Source of the DNA: Micrasema longulum
Lineage: Eukaryota > Arthropoda > Insecta > Trichoptera > Brachycentridae
Length of the DNA: 64,000 nucleotides
Direction: 5' to 3'
NCBI GenBank assembly: GCA_022494885.1
Contig: JAGVSM010000520.1
Span: forward strand, 1-64,000
A model generated the notes under the pieces. It did no database searches. It worked only from the letters and a program-made list of their open reading frames with translations, and was not told where the DNA came from. Shown here piece by piece: positions 20,523 to 31,914 of the stretch (within the stretch, counting starts at the first letter, position 1; each line of letters starts with the position of its first letter). Made by a program: the position numbers and the translations under genes.

Positions 20523-21303
20523 CAAATTACGAAAGACCTACTACTACTACTATCATCACGCCATTTCCCCGTAGGGGTAGGCAGAGAGAATGGACCGCCA
20601 CACACGTCTATCCTAGCATACAATCCTAGCCTCTTCCACATTCATACATCTTGTCATACATGCTTCGGTTCCGTCTGCTTTTGACATGACCAGACTTAAG
20701 AATTTGGTTTATCTGATCATGCCACGTCTTTCTTGGTCTTCCTCGTCTCACGTTGCCATTTTCACCATATATATTTGTTTTACCATTCTTTCGTCGTCCA
20801 TTCGTTTTACGTGACCAAACCATCTCAGAGACCCTTTCTTAATCTTATCAATTATACTTGACTCAGATTTACACTCTCGCCTGATTTCATCATTCGTAAC
20901 CCTGTCATACATTGATTTCCCACACATTCGTCTAAGAGATCGTGTTCACTCGGTTTTCATCCTTCCTCTGCCAGTTCCATGTTTAACTTCCATACATAAG
21001 TGTTGGGACTAAAGCTCCGTTGTGCACTGCCAGTTTAGCTTCGATTGACATATTTTTATTAGAAATTACTGTGCTTAGTGCTCCGTTCATTTTGTTGCCC
21101 GCATTCACTCTTTTTTCAACATTTTTTTCTACTCTTCCATCTCTTGAAAACATGCTTCCCAGATACACATATTCTTCTACTTGCTCGAGACATTCGTTGT
21201 TTACATTTATTATGCAGTCAGTAACCTCACTATCCCTTTCAAATACCATCACCTTTGACTTACTTTCGTTCATCGCCAATTCGCTCAAATTACGAAAGAC
21301 CTA
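20523..21303 (-). mobile_element. 5'-truncated RTE-like LINE with perfect 18-bp target-site duplication
   Basis: CAAATTACGAAAGACCTA is present at 20523-20540 and again at 21286-21303, exactly flanking the insert 20541-21285. The minus strand of the insert encodes the polymerase tail: SKVMVFERDSEVTDC, EEYVYLGSMFSRDGR, VEKRVNAGNKMNGAL, KLAVHNGALVPTLMYGS (21288-20983), then a stop where Glu is expected and a frameshift, and later RRGRPRKTWHDQINQI (20823-20626). The 3' end reads CCTACCCCTACGGGGAAATG and then GCGTGATGATAG followed by a TAG-type microsatellite. The same family is at 57537-58663. It was already defective when, or soon after, it inserted. Confidence 0.92.
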
Positions 21304-22576
21304 AAAACCCATATTTACCTGTCGCCCATGTAGGTTTACTGTCAATTTTATTAAAACTGATGTGTTGAAGGTTCAAACCTCTCAATTATCAAAGTTCCTC
21401 GGGAGGTTTCTGCGTAAGCGCATTTCTCTGTTAAAAGTTTTATTCCGGTGAACCCATGGCTGGGATAATAACGAAGCTAATGAACAGATAACATATAGAA
21501 TGTAATGTTTCCCTCCACCTACAAAGAGACGCTTCATTTTCACAGGATTAGTCAATTATTTCATAATGAGTAAAATAATATTTGTACATGAAATGGAGAA
21601 AAGGGTTTTAACTTGTATTGTGAAGATTAAAACCATTTTTAGTCCAATTATTACATGATGAATAGAATACCTACGCAAGTTTAATTATTATTAAGAAGAT
21701 TATATTATAATTTAAGGAGATTGTTTGGCTCTCAGATTTTCGTGAGCTTATTAAGACAATACCGCCTTTGAAAATGTTAAGAGATAATTTAAATCATGGC
21801 TGAAAATGATACATTATTACATTATGCTTAAGGTGAAATTGCTCTTTTGAAATGAAAGGTTTTGCAATTTAAATTAATTTTATTTATATATTTACACCAG
21901 AGCGGTCCATTTCACACGACGCGGTCATATTAGGGTGGGTTAATATGAATTATAAATTTATTCCCTGTAAAAATCCTACAAAAGGAAACCGAGTGAAAAT
22001 TAGTCGCCATCATGGTGTATTGGGAAATGCTTTGCCTGCCATTAAATGAATTAAAAAAATATGTACAGTATTGTAAAAATCAGTAAACTCTTTGTTATTA
22101 AATCGTGTCTAATAGATTTTTACCGTTTGAAATGAGGCAAAAGTTAAGATGACAACTTACAGTAATAAATTACATAATTCACCATTAAGTCCCGAGGAAA
22201 ACACATTTTATTTCTGTGGTTTTATTAGGAATCGAACCTTGAACCCCAGTACCTTAAGCAAGCGTCATAGCTATTATTTCACAAGCAAAAAATCTTTTCT
22301 TTAGATACGCCTATAACAATACATAATTATCAAAAAACCTTTGTCAGTAAAGAAATTTATTATAAAATGTAAAATTTTTAGTTAACATCGTAAAAATCGG
22401 TTTTGATTTAATCTAAAATAAAACAATTTTGTTATTATTACCGTATATACATTGTTTTTACTAAGTTAGGTATGCAATGTTCATACTAATGGCATTGTAA
22501 AAACAATGTTTTTTCAATAAATATTTTACAAGTTCATTAATATTTGACAGAAGCATTAAATATTTTTACCGTTTCT
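21304..22576. other. AT-rich intergenic stretch with MITE fragment
   Basis: 21900-21985 (GTCCATTTCACACGACGCGG, TTAGGGTGGGTTAATATG) is a partial copy of the M2 element at 16041. About 22190-22290 in reverse has a weak tRNA-like head (AGGTTCGATTCC), a degenerate SINE relic. No gene supported. Confidence 0.5.
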
Positions 22577-22885
22577 AGGCCATGAACAAAATATCTGAGG
22601 AAAGCTGTTCGGCCGCATTAGGCCATGAGGAGATATCTCGCGAAAGCTGTTGTGTCGCTTCAGGCCATGAGCGAGATATTTCCCGAAAGCTGTTGTGTCG
22701 TTTCAGGCCACGAGAGAGTTATTTCCCGAAAGCTGTTGTGTCGCTTCAAGCCATGAGCGAGATATTTCCCGAAAGCTGTTGTGTCGCTTCAGGCCACGAG
22801 CGAGATATTTCCCGAAAGCTGTTGTGTCGCTTCAGGCCATGAGCGAGATATCTCGCGAAATCTATTGCTAGATATCTCACGCTTA
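22577..22885. repeat. 43-bp minisatellite, about seven units
   Basis: The unit starts CGAAAGCTGTTGTGTCGCTT, continues CAGGCCATGAGCGAGATATT and closes with TCC. Anchors CGAAAG lie at 22641, 22684, 22727, 22770, 22813 and 22856, exactly 43 bp apart, preceded by one diverged 42-bp unit. Some units end in the palindrome GCGAGATATCTCGC. Because 43 is not a multiple of three, the open frame 22582-22842 cycles through three different peptides (CCVASGHERDIS, KLLCRFRPRE, KAVVSLQAMSEI). It is a by-product of the repeat, not a gene. Confidence 0.93.
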
Positions 22886-23489
22886 CTTTGTGACGTAAAA
22901 AAACAGAGTACTCTAAAGGATTTTAAATGCGTAGCAACATCTTTTGGACATGCGTTGATACGTTTACCGAATTTTTGTCGACTAAAAATCTTCCGAGATC
23001 TGTAATCTGTAATCTGGTAAAATTGATTACTTTGACAGCCGTCAAATGACATTGGGTTAGCACTTCAGAAATTTTCAAATTAATATTTATGTGATTTCGA
23101 TCGATTTACCAGACAAATTGTAATTGAAATATTTTAAATAAGATTATAAACGATTCTTACTTAGATTTTCAATAATTACATAATGTAATTTTAGAATAAC
23201 TTTTTTCAAATATCAATTTTATAAATTTTTAACTCAGTAGTTAAGAGTGATATTTTTTTGTTCAAAATAAAGATCTAAAAATATTGAAATCTACTTTGTA
23301 AAAAAAATAAATATCAAACTTTGGTAAGTTTATATGGTTTGTAAGATCTGTTGTTTTTTTTAACTTATACCTTGAAATGAAACTACTTTTTACACTTTAA
23401 AAATGGCTGGCCGACAGGAGGTTCACATAAAACATATGGCTAGCAATGAAAAGGTTGAAGTTGTGGTTGACAACCCGCATTGTTTAAAT

Positions 23490-23725
23490 CAGTGTTTTCA
23501 AACTTTTTTGAATACACGACCTCCCGATAATTAGAAAAATAGCTGACGACTAACTCAACCTTCCCACCGAGGACCAACTTTTGCCATGTTAATGCAAAGG
23601 CGAAATAAAATTAAGGTCCAGTTTTTCACCCATTACTTGTTACGTTTGCCTTCCTCGTGCCCGTGATCTTCCATCAAGGCTCACGACCCTTCAGAGGATC
23701 GTGACGCAGAGGTTGAAAAGCACTG
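23490..23725. mobile_element. hAT-type MITE, family M3, copy 1
   Basis: Left end CAGTGTTTTCAAACTTTTTT; reversed right end CAGTGCTTTTCAACCTCTGC. CAGTG termini with TTTTCAACCT are typical of hAT. The flanks are GTTTAAAT (left) and GATTTAAAT (right), an 8-bp duplication apart from one inserted base. Interior blocks AGAAAAATAGCT, ACTTTTGCC and CCTCGTGCC recur in the copy at 47097-47361. Non-coding, 236 bp. Confidence 0.8.
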
Positions 23726-23755
23726 GATTTAAATATTCCACTCAACCTACTGACT

Positions 23756-24000
23756 TACCGCCTTGCGGTCTAATAGTCAGTGCGTTTTGCTACCGTTTTA
23801 AGTTTTCGGATTCAATTCCCGACATGGTTGACATAAAACATTGAATTAAAAAAGTGTTTTTACACAAGAAAAGTTTGTAGTCCTTGAACTGGCACCTTAA
23901 GGGTAAGACTGATTACATTCATATACCAAATAAACAAAAATACGCCGCGTTGATGTATCATTGCCATCAGTGCCCTATGCACCATAAGATACAAAAAGGA
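23756..24000 (+). repeat. tRNA-derived SINE, family 1, diverged
   Basis: Head GCGGTCTAATAGTCAGTGCG, B box GGATTCAATTCCCG, then ACATGGTTGACATAAAACAT, CCTTGAACTGGCACCTTAAG, GTAAGACTGATTACATTCAT and CAGTGCCCTATGCACCATAA. A 107-codon frame starting at 23884 runs through this SINE and is not a gene. Confidence 0.78.
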
Positions 24001-24486
24001 AATGTTCATGAAGATACTTTAATATACAAATTTGGAATAACCAGTGACAGGTTTCATCGTTTTCACATCTTCGAGACTGGTGCTTTATGTGGAATATTAT
24101 TTATATGGAATATTTTTAATAATTGCATTATGAAATTCCTTACCGTTCTCACCCCATATAATAAAACATTTCAGACTCATAAAAGAGTCCATGTCCATAA
24201 CTTATAACATATTATAGCTAAGCGAGTTACGTGCGTCTATGAACCTCATAAAATTTCACTTTGCCAACGTAAAAGGAAATTCTCAAGTGCATTTGTAAGG
24301 TACCTTTATTGTAGATGGTAGCTATTATTAACACGCGAGAAAGAATAAAATTTTAAATTATTTATTTATAAAAATGTATTTTGTTGAGGGCAGGCATATT
24401 TTATTTTATGACGACTCAGCTCTCCGCTGTAAATGGAAACGGAGTCTCATTGACAATAATAATATTTAGTCTCTTTTTGAGAATTA
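24001..24486. other. No gene supported
   Basis: Unique-looking, AT-moderate sequence between the SINE and the poly-A tract. No recognised feature. Confidence 0.45.
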
Positions 24487-25022
24487 AAAAAAAAAAAAAA
24501 AAAAAAAAAAGACAACAAAAACTAAATCTACTATACCTTTAAAACAAACACTACTTTTTACACACCTTACTCCATAAACCACACTCCACACTCCACACTC
24601 CACACTCCACACTCCACACTCCACACTCCACACTCCACACTCCACACTCCACACTCCACACTCCACACTCCACACTCCACACCCACACTCCACACTCCAC
24701 ACCACACCCACACTCCACACTCCACACTCCACACTCCACACCCACACTCCACACTCCACACTCCACACCCACACTCCACACACACCACACCCACACTCCA
24801 CACCCACACTCCACACTCCACACACTCCACACTCCACACTCCACACCCACACCACACTCCACACTCCACACTCCACACTCCACACTCCACACTCCACACT
24901 CCACACTCCACACTCCACACTCCACACTCCACACTCCACACTCCACACTCCACACTCCAAACTCCACACTCCACACTCCACACTCCACACTCCACACTCC
25001 ACACTCCACACTCCACACTCCA
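24487..25022. repeat. Poly-A tract and ACTCCAC heptamer microsatellite (about 450 bp)
   Basis: A 24-base A run at 24487-24510 is followed, from about 24580 to 25022, by tandem ACTCCAC units with interspersed CACACCC variants concentrated in the middle (24670-24860). On the minus strand the heptamer is GTGGAGT. Since three units are 21 bp, all three frames give the same peptide period (VWSVECG), which produces three overlapping pseudo-ORFs of 155-179 codons. These are not genes. Confidence 0.95.
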
Positions 25023-25394
25023 TATTTTACAAGAATGGAGATACCAACACAAATAGAGTCACGTGTTATACTCGTACAATCATATTATTCTCGTTACATT
25101 TTGTTGTCCTGTTTAGAAATTGTATTATATATTGTGTTGTGTACGTAATTTGTGCTTTGTAAGGTTTATGTTTTTTGTAATAATATTATTGTATAATATC
25201 AAAATAGCAGTGTGTGCGCAACAATAAATATAAATAAATAAAAAAAAACGGTTTTCTTTTGATAGTTTCTTGCTAAATATTCTGCTAAATCTTAAATAGG
25301 TATCATGCCCGGCAGAGCGAGCGGTGAGTTTTTAAATTGGTAAGCTGCAAAAATTCGAAAAAATGTCTATGGCAGTAGTATGGCAGATAAAAAA

Positions 25395-25655
25395 AGATCT
25401 ATTTTATATCTGATAAATAATTTAAAACAAATGGCACAAGCGGCTTTTAGTTTCTGTTAAAATATTTGCTAATTTAATACACACATTGAATTAACAAAAA
25501 ATGCATTCAAAAAATAATTGCACCAAACTGGACTATTTCATATTTGATAAATAATCTATTACAAATGGCACTAGCGGCTAAAAGTTTTAGTTAAAATATT
25601 TTCTAATTTAACACAAAAAAAATGCATTAAAAAAAACATAATTGCAAAAAAATTG
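25395..25655 (+). repeat. Two-copy tandem duplication, about 130-bp unit
   Basis: TGATAAATAAT(T/C)TA, ACAAATGGCAC(A/T)AGCGGCT, GTTAAAATATTT(G/T)CTAATT and AAAATGCATT(C/A)AAAAAA, then ATAATTGCA, occur in order twice, with starts near 25406 and 25540. The copies differ at roughly one base in seven. Non-coding. Confidence 0.8.
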
Positions 25656-26459
25656 GAAGGAAGTGGACATGGACTCTAACCCTGATCATTGGAAAGAAAC
25701 GACCTATCCGCACGGCTACTTCACGTACTAGTTCAGTTGTCGAAAAAGTTATTTATAAAACTGTATTATTCATTAGCGTACCGATAATTTTCGCTTAATT
25801 GCGACTATCGTTACGTGTCTTGAAATAAAACACCATTTCTTAGTAAATAATGATAAAATCTAAATTATTATTCCTCACCGAGAGCAAAGTTAATGCTAAA
25901 AGAGTTTATATTGAATAGTTTGACATGATTATTTTGCAGCGTGCGGCGTCTCTACTCTGCGTTCATCCACGTCTTGTTTTTGCTTCCAAACAAGACTGTT
26001 GGTAGTTAGTATCTACAATAGAAAGCTCGAGAGAACTTTTATTAAGAATGTAATCACCGTGTCATCGTGTTTTGTGATGTAGAATTCTGTCGTTTACTTA
26101 AAGCGATGTCGTTTTGTTTAATAGCCCTTGCTGTTCTATAAAGATGTAATGGAATTCTCGCTGCGATCTGCCATTTGAATGGATGAGGCATGGTGACTAT
26201 GGCTTGAATTACAGAACAACGCTTAGCAACGAGCTGTGTACAAATTCAACGTTCCAGACATGCGTAGATTTATGTTTGGTACTTTATACTTACAATAAAG
26301 ATATGCCAAGATAACGATGTTTGTGCTCAACATATGAAATAAGTCGTTAAGGGTATTAGAAGAACAATTTTAACTCTTACTTTTATTTAATGTAAGAGCA
26401 TTAAGTACCAAATGTCTAAAAATCTTCTAGAATTCGGAGCGTTTTTAGAACCATTCAAT
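25656..26459. other. No gene supported
   Basis: Mixed-composition sequence with no domain-bearing frame and no repeat I could match elsewhere. Confidence 0.45.
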
Positions 26460-26715
26460 AAAATATAGCGCTTTAATTTTTTATTAGGATCAGGGTCGCA
26501 ATTTCAATCGGAAGTTAAGAACATTGAACCTTCACTATGACGTCATAGAAGATAAATTTTCCCGAGCGATTACAAAGATATATTAGACGGCCTATCTCCA
26601 AGTTTTAAGGTAGGCACATAGGTATGTACCGACAGGTTTAGTACCCCGCGGTACACATATCTACTTATTAAAAGTGTCATTTTTGTTCCACTAACTGGTA
26701 CAAAAAAGTATAAAA
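26460..26715 (-). repeat. Interspersed repeat R4, copy 3
   Basis: Reverse of the 7040-7505 copy: CCTTCACTATGACGTCATAG, AAGATAAATTTTCCCGAGCG, AAAGATATATTAGACGG, GTAGGCACATAGGTATGTAC and AAAAGTGTCATTTTTGTTCC. One end is the self-complementary CACTATGACGTCATAG. Confidence 0.55.
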
Positions 26716-26789
26716 ATTGGACAGTATTTTCAGGCGTCAATTCAGCCGGGTGAATCTCACCCTCTTTAATAAAATTATTTGGTTCTTTT

Positions 26790-26915
26790 ACTTAACAAAA
26801 GTCAACAGATGGAAGAGTTGAAGAAATGTGGATGTTTTAACATTGACAGAATTATGAATGTTACACAGCGTGTAAAATGGCTACTTAGACCTCCGATTGA
26901 CAGGTCATAAGCCCC
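26790..26915 (-). repeat. R3 interspersed repeat
   Basis: Reverse-strand R3: GTCAACAGATGGAAGAGTTG, AAGAAATGTGGATGTTTTAA, GAATGTTACACAGCGTGTAA, AATGGCTACTTAGACC, TTGACAGGTCATAAGCCCC. Confidence 0.85.
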
Positions 26916-26969
26916 GACTCGATGACTACTACTTACGTAAAAATCTTGAAATAGGAAATCGAGCAAAGA

Positions 26970-27213
26970 TAAGTCAGCCTCGTAGCATAGCTGTTGGTGG
27001 ATTCGCTTCTCATGTTTGAGGTCGTGGGTTCGATTTCTCGCAGGTTGAACGTAAAATGTTTTAAAGGAAAATACGCAAAATCGGAACATAATACGTAAGA
27101 CTGATCTCCTTATTTTACATGTATCAAAACGTGATCTAGATACATATATTCATAGATACATATATAGATAAATACAAAGCCCAGATGCAGATAGGGAAAT
27201 GATGATGATGATG
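26970..27213 (+). repeat. tRNA-derived SINE, family 1-like, diverged
   Basis: Head GCCTCGTAGCATAGCTGTTG, B box GGGTTCGATTTCTCG, then CGTAAGACTGATCTCC, TTTTACATGTATCAAAACG and the tail GGGAAATGATGATGATGATG. A 95-codon minus frame over this area is an artefact. Confidence 0.7.
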
Positions 27214-28690
27214 TTTATTTAATATATTTTATTTAATTATTTGAATAGAAACCAAATGGGTATTTTTAAGGACATATGTATTTATAGAAAATTATTATAA
27301 AAGAAAGTAGAAAGAAAAAATGTTAAATAGTAGAATTGGTGGGAGTGGAAGCGGGAGAGAGGTGTTTATAATTGAATTTGATTCAGTGATTGTATGAAAG
27401 AAGACAACTTGTTATCAAAAAAATCAAGACTGGAATGTTTGTTGGCAGATCTAAGAATTCTGAGCATAGGGGAAAGAAAACCATAGTTAGTTCTATGCGT
27501 ATGAAAGAGTAAGTTTTGTCTAAGGTTTCTAGATGGGTTATTTAATTTTATTGAGCACAGTAGTTCAGGCGCATCAAAGAGTGAGTTGAGAATTTTAATT
27601 TAATTTTTGATGTAATAACAGTAAATTTCTAAGCTTTCAAAATTCTTTCTCTTTTTTTTTCTTCTTCTTTGCCGAAGTATCTCTCAATCTCATAGAAGGT
27701 TAGATTCAGTTCTTGCCTACAAAGAATTTGATGACCCACTTTACACAATTTACGAGTACCTTTTTTGTACAGTAATAATTAAGTAGGTTGTAGTTACCCA
27801 TGTAGATTAAGGCAAATTCATGTTACCTATATTCAAATTGAAATGTATTTTTACCATTTTCGAGGCAAAAAATGTAATCGGATTAAGAGTAGAAATGAAA
27901 AGAAAATTAAAATCAGATTAGAGTTTTCTAGATATCATAATAAAAAAATACCTATATTCGAGTAAAATTAAAGAAGGAAGCAAAAATTATAAATGTGAAT
28001 CCTTAAATACGCCATCTATCTATCATCCATCTATCCACCCGTAATCTATAAAAACAACAAGATGATTTACTGGGTGAAGGTAGAATAATTATTTTATTTT
28101 GAATATTTATTTTAGATTTTTTAATTTTTCTTTTATTCAGAAAACATACAGTACAATAACAAAGTTTTATTGCATACGCAATAAGACTTAACTCTAGTGG
28201 ACCAGTGAAGTTTCCAATTCATACAGTTTATGTTAAAATAAATTATTGTACTAATGCATGAATGGCAATCATGATGATATAAAAAAATACAATAATTTCT
28301 CACGGTGAATTATTATCAAATAATAATTTATCGTAGTTTTTACGATCGATTTTTTTCGCACCTACCTATTGGTTCTATTTTAGCTAGAACCTGTATGTGC
28401 ATGTTTGGGTTTATGTATGCATAAACAGTTGCAATTCAATTGAAAGATATAAAGGATGGATTTCAATTTTCATGTGTTTTAAACTAATAATGGTATCTGA
28501 CGGCAGTTCACATGATCTGTATTTCTGTTGAATAAAATTTGACGTACAAAGGGTGTACTTGACGAGATACCAGAACAAGAAAAAAATAAAACAAGATAAA
28601 GGATGGATGTCAGGTAAATATAGCGATAATAATATATTCGTTTTAATCAGTGCATAAACTTTCGATCTCTCTTCACTTAATTCAATATAA
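27214..28690. other. No gene supported
   Basis: AT-rich, with a pyrimidine run at about 27645-27670. No recognised gene or repeat. The 101-codon minus frame at 28411-28716 has no domain. Confidence 0.45.
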
Positions 28691-29115
28691 TATTCGTCAC
28701 AACCCTTGCGCTCCAAAATATCTTGCAGACAATTTCATTTACCCTTCTGATCATGGCCTTTCGCTTCGCTCTTTCTTTCTCAGGAGGGAACACTTTTCAT
28801 TCCTCGACACAGCACATCATTTTTCAGCTATTCTTTTTCTGTTCAGGCGCTGGACTTAGGAATGAGCTACCTCTTCAAATAAAAAATTCACCCTCAAGAA
28901 ACGCCTGAAACGTTACTTTGTATTCTTAGAACCCTGACCTCCCTTCATTTTATTGTTTTTTTTTTATCTATATTTTTATTTATTATCTTTCCTTGGTTCC
29001 CCCTTTCTTTTCTTCTAAACTCATTCAACGATTTCACATTCCTTAACCTTTAATATGTATAAGGTAATGTATTTTTATTTAAGTTAATATGTGCAAGCCT
29101 TATCTCTCTATTAAA
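28691..29115 (+). pseudogene. LINE C-terminal remnant with 3' UTR (family C)
   Basis: The plus frame ends SGAGLRNELPLQIKNSPS. After a frameshift it continues FTLKKRLKRYFVFLEP and a stop near 28940. The pattern (W/L)N.LP..I..S.S...FK(K/R)RLK.Y(F/L) is the common C-terminus of L2/CR1-like and related LINE proteins. It is followed by a T-rich UTR and ends near 29110. Confidence 0.65.
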
Positions 29116-29615
29116 AAAAACAGTTGTTACTTTAAATTAATTTGGATTTTTCATGATGTACGAGTATCTTTTGATATGTATTTTAATTTTTAGTAAAAAA
29201 AATTGACCAACTCTTCTTTTTTACCAGTATGTTTTTTGGTTGGATGGAAGATATTGTTTTTAGCATTGAGTCTACCAAAGTACTTATTCTATGAACTTGA
29301 AGATTTAAATAAATAATAAAATATTAATGAAAACCATTTCAGTTTATTAAAAAGAGTATAGGCTATTTACATAAAGCAAGTTACTTTATATTTGTGTATT
29401 TTTTTTAATTTTTAAGAAGTTTGAAAACTTTTAAATGTTCTATCTCAAATATTCCGATTTTCACATTCATATTTTATATCCTTAAACCTTCAATTATATT
29501 GATTTTTTTCTTTTCTCTCTATCTTTAAACCTGTAATTTGAAAATGTTCGATTAATAAACGGAATAAGAATATTGATTAATTTGGTGTTTATTTTGTAGA
29601 ACTCCATATTTAAAC

Positions 29616-29937
29616 TTATAATATTAGAAATCAAACACTGATTTGAGTCTACTGAACACTTTATTTTATTTTTATAAATATAAAAATAAAAACTTCGTGA
29701 CAATTGTTTCGCCTTATTAGAGCATTTTCAAACGAATGTGAAGATTATATGGATTGAATGTCCTAATATAGTTATGTAATTCAAGGTACTTAAGTAGAAA
29801 ATAAAAATAATCTTATCAACTGTAGCATGTGCATTAATAGAAACACATGTCACTAAGTTTTTATTTTTAAAATATGTAAAAATAAAATAAAGTGCTCAGT
29901 AGACTCAAATCAGTGTTTGAATTCTAATATTATAAAA
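29616..29937. mobile_element. MITE with about 110-bp terminal inverted repeats (family M1)
   Basis: Left TTATAATATTAGAAATCAAA then CACTGATTTGAGTCTACTGA; the reversed right end is TTATAATATTAGAATTCAAA then CACTGATTTGAGTCTACTGA. Similarity continues through ACTTTATTTTATTTTTA, AATAAAAACTT(C/A)GTGACA and GTTTC. The terminal CACTGATTTGAGTC(T/C)ACT is shared with 10517-11050. The two arms make up over two thirds of this 322-bp element, which could fold into a hairpin. Non-coding, since the 69-codon frame on the minus strand crosses an arm. Confidence 0.85.
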
Positions 29938-30660
29938 ATAAGAATACATAAATATTGCAATGTAGGAAGGCTTTGACGCAAGGCGAAATTTTTACTCGTA
30001 TATTTTATGTTTCGCTTGTTTAAAGTTAAATGTCACAACTTTATCTATAAGGGTCAGTAGGCCACGTTGTTTACATATATTACATCAGGCAGCGATAAAT
30101 TGAGGTCGTTGTAATTTATTTCTGTCCGTATCCCGTAGTTCCAAAACCGAAAATAATTTTTATTTTGGCTCGTTATAAATCCTGAATATTTTCATAAATA
30201 CCTACTGTATGGAAAGTCAACTCGTCGACTAGTGGGTAATGGGTTTGTCTACTGTTTATCAGTGGGTGAGTTTTATCAAAATTATTTCACCTACTAGACA
30301 ACGAAACGCATAAAAAAACAGTTAGTTTTCGATACAGTAAAGCTATGGTTTCTTAAAAGAGCGGTGCTGTCATCTAGCGGCCGTTATTTGGTGGCAGGTG
30401 ATGTCACTAAAACCTTGTCTGTACAAATTAATGTCGCCGGTTTCCCAGAAAGCGTTGATAGTGAACAGAACGTCAAACATCGGTGCCGCCATAAGTAGGA
30501 CTGCCGTCATAGTGGTTCGAACAGTCAATGAACGTTTTTTCTCAGGTACGAAAAAAACTTTTTTTCAAATATAAGATTCGTAAAAATCCGCTGTAAATGT
30601 TTGATATGTTTTCAACGTTATTCCCGATTTTCGAAAATACCCAATTGAAAAAATTAGAAT
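29938..30660. other. No gene supported; GC-richer patch at 30340-30530
   Basis: 30340-30530 contains GAGCGGTGCTGTCATCTAGC, GGCCGTTATTTGGTGGCAGG and, further right, CGGTGCCGCCATAAG and GACTGCCGTCATAGTGG. The order GGTTTC..AGCGGTGC...CGGCCGT resembles the arm of the 884-1130 palindrome, so this may be a relative of that element. Not certain. Confidence 0.35.
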
Positions 30661-30664
30661 ATTC

Positions 30665-31450
30665 AGATGAACACAACAACACGTACTACACTTTTGTACG
30701 CAGTAATTTTGAGTTTGCATCCGTTGTGTGGAGCCCACAATACATAACAAACAAAGAAAGGATTGAAAACGTTAAACGAAAATTTTTAAAATACCTAGAT
30801 TATAAAAAACAATAAAACGCTTTGTACTTACAGCCTAACTTTTTCACCTTTGAAAAAGACGCACTGTATCTGAATTATTCTATTTACATAAATTATTAAA
30901 CAATAAAGTTGACTCTTTTAACCTACTCTCAAAAATAAATTTTAATGTCCCCTTTCGCGTGACAAGAAATAAGTATTTATTCCATCTGCCAGTCTGTAGC
31001 ACTAACTATGCACAACACTCTTTTCTCTATCGTTTTTGCTTTAACTATAATGTTTTTTTTCATCTATTGATATATTTTACATGCCCCTTAATTTATTTAA
31101 AAATAAATTAAGACTTATTATTTCTGGATGCGATACAATCCCACTTACTATTTAATAATGCCCACACCTAAACACTTACTCCCACACTAATGCACTAAAC
31201 ACACATTTACACTTACTGTCATACAAATACACATAAACACATCCTTTTGCTGTAGCACAATTTAATAATATGTATGATTCTTATTTAGAAACTTTGCTGG
31301 TCTGTCTTTAAACTGTTTTTTTTTTTTAATGTTACTATGTCATTGTCGACTGTTTTCTTAATTTACAAGCATATCTATCTAGATTTTAAAGTGAAATGCG
31401 CGAGTTTGTTTAATTTACAATTTTTTTTTTCTACTTGTTAACGATTTATT
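30665..31450 (+). pseudogene. LINE C-terminal region with 3' UTR (family D)
   Basis: The plus strand encodes TFVRSNFEFASVVWSPQYI, ERIENVKRKFLKYLDYK, and after a stop and frameshift a clean stretch KRRTVSELFYLHKLLNNKVD, SFNLLSKINFNVPFRVTRN, KYLFHLPVCSTNYAQHSFLY ending near 31052. This is the post-polymerase tail typical of Jockey/I/CR1-type LINEs (LVRS.LE.AS.VW, R.ES.QR.FL). A non-coding 3' region follows to about 31450. 5'-truncated. Confidence 0.85.
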
Positions 31451-31736
31451 GTCAGTTTAAAAAATAGTGTTCCTTACTATTGTTTCTGTGGCTGATGAAT
31501 GCTTAAATTTAACTTGCCGAATAAATCTCGTTTTCTTCTACGGACTCAAACGGTAGGAGAATATGAATGTATTATAAATACAATGTATAAAATATACAAT
31601 GATGAATGCATGAGGCAGGTAACAACCCTGACATTTTGCGTTTTTCTAAAGCAATGGTGTCTTAGATGACACGTCATATGTTTGTTTGGTAAGTTTTTAT
31701 GAATCTTTTCTCTGACACATTTTTTTTGCACCACAA

Positions 31737-31885
31737 CAGGCCAGGACAGTGGTTTATTACATCAAAGAACACCCAGGCTTGAAAAACAACACATTATTTT
31801 TTTGTGTTCTCACCGGGAATCGAACCCGGAACGTTCCACGTGTGAATCAAGCGTTTTGACAACTTCACCACGGAGGCCACCATTG
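31737..31885 (-). repeat. tRNA-derived SINE head (family 1-like)
   Basis: On the minus strand, GGCCTCCGTGGTGAAGTTGT, then GTTCCGGGTTCGATTCCCGG, then TGAGAACACAAAAA. The B box GGTTCGATTCC is perfect. The 3' part ATGTAATAAACCACTGTCC differs from family 1, so this may be a third SINE or a chimera. Confidence 0.65.
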
Positions 31886-31914
31886 TTGTTTTGAAGACGT
31901 TTTTTTTTAAAAGA

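Noticed and set aside
22582..23005. Frames of 74-87 codons with CCVASGHERDIS-type repeats
   Set aside because: By-product of the 43-bp minisatellite. The peptide changes with the frame rotation and has no start context.
24484..25052. Three overlapping minus frames of 155-179 codons
   Set aside because: They are translations of the ACTCCAC microsatellite. All frames give the same heptapeptide period.
30340..30530. A second copy of the 884-1130 palindrome
   Set aside because: Only scattered phrases match and the arms do not pair. Left as a possible relative.
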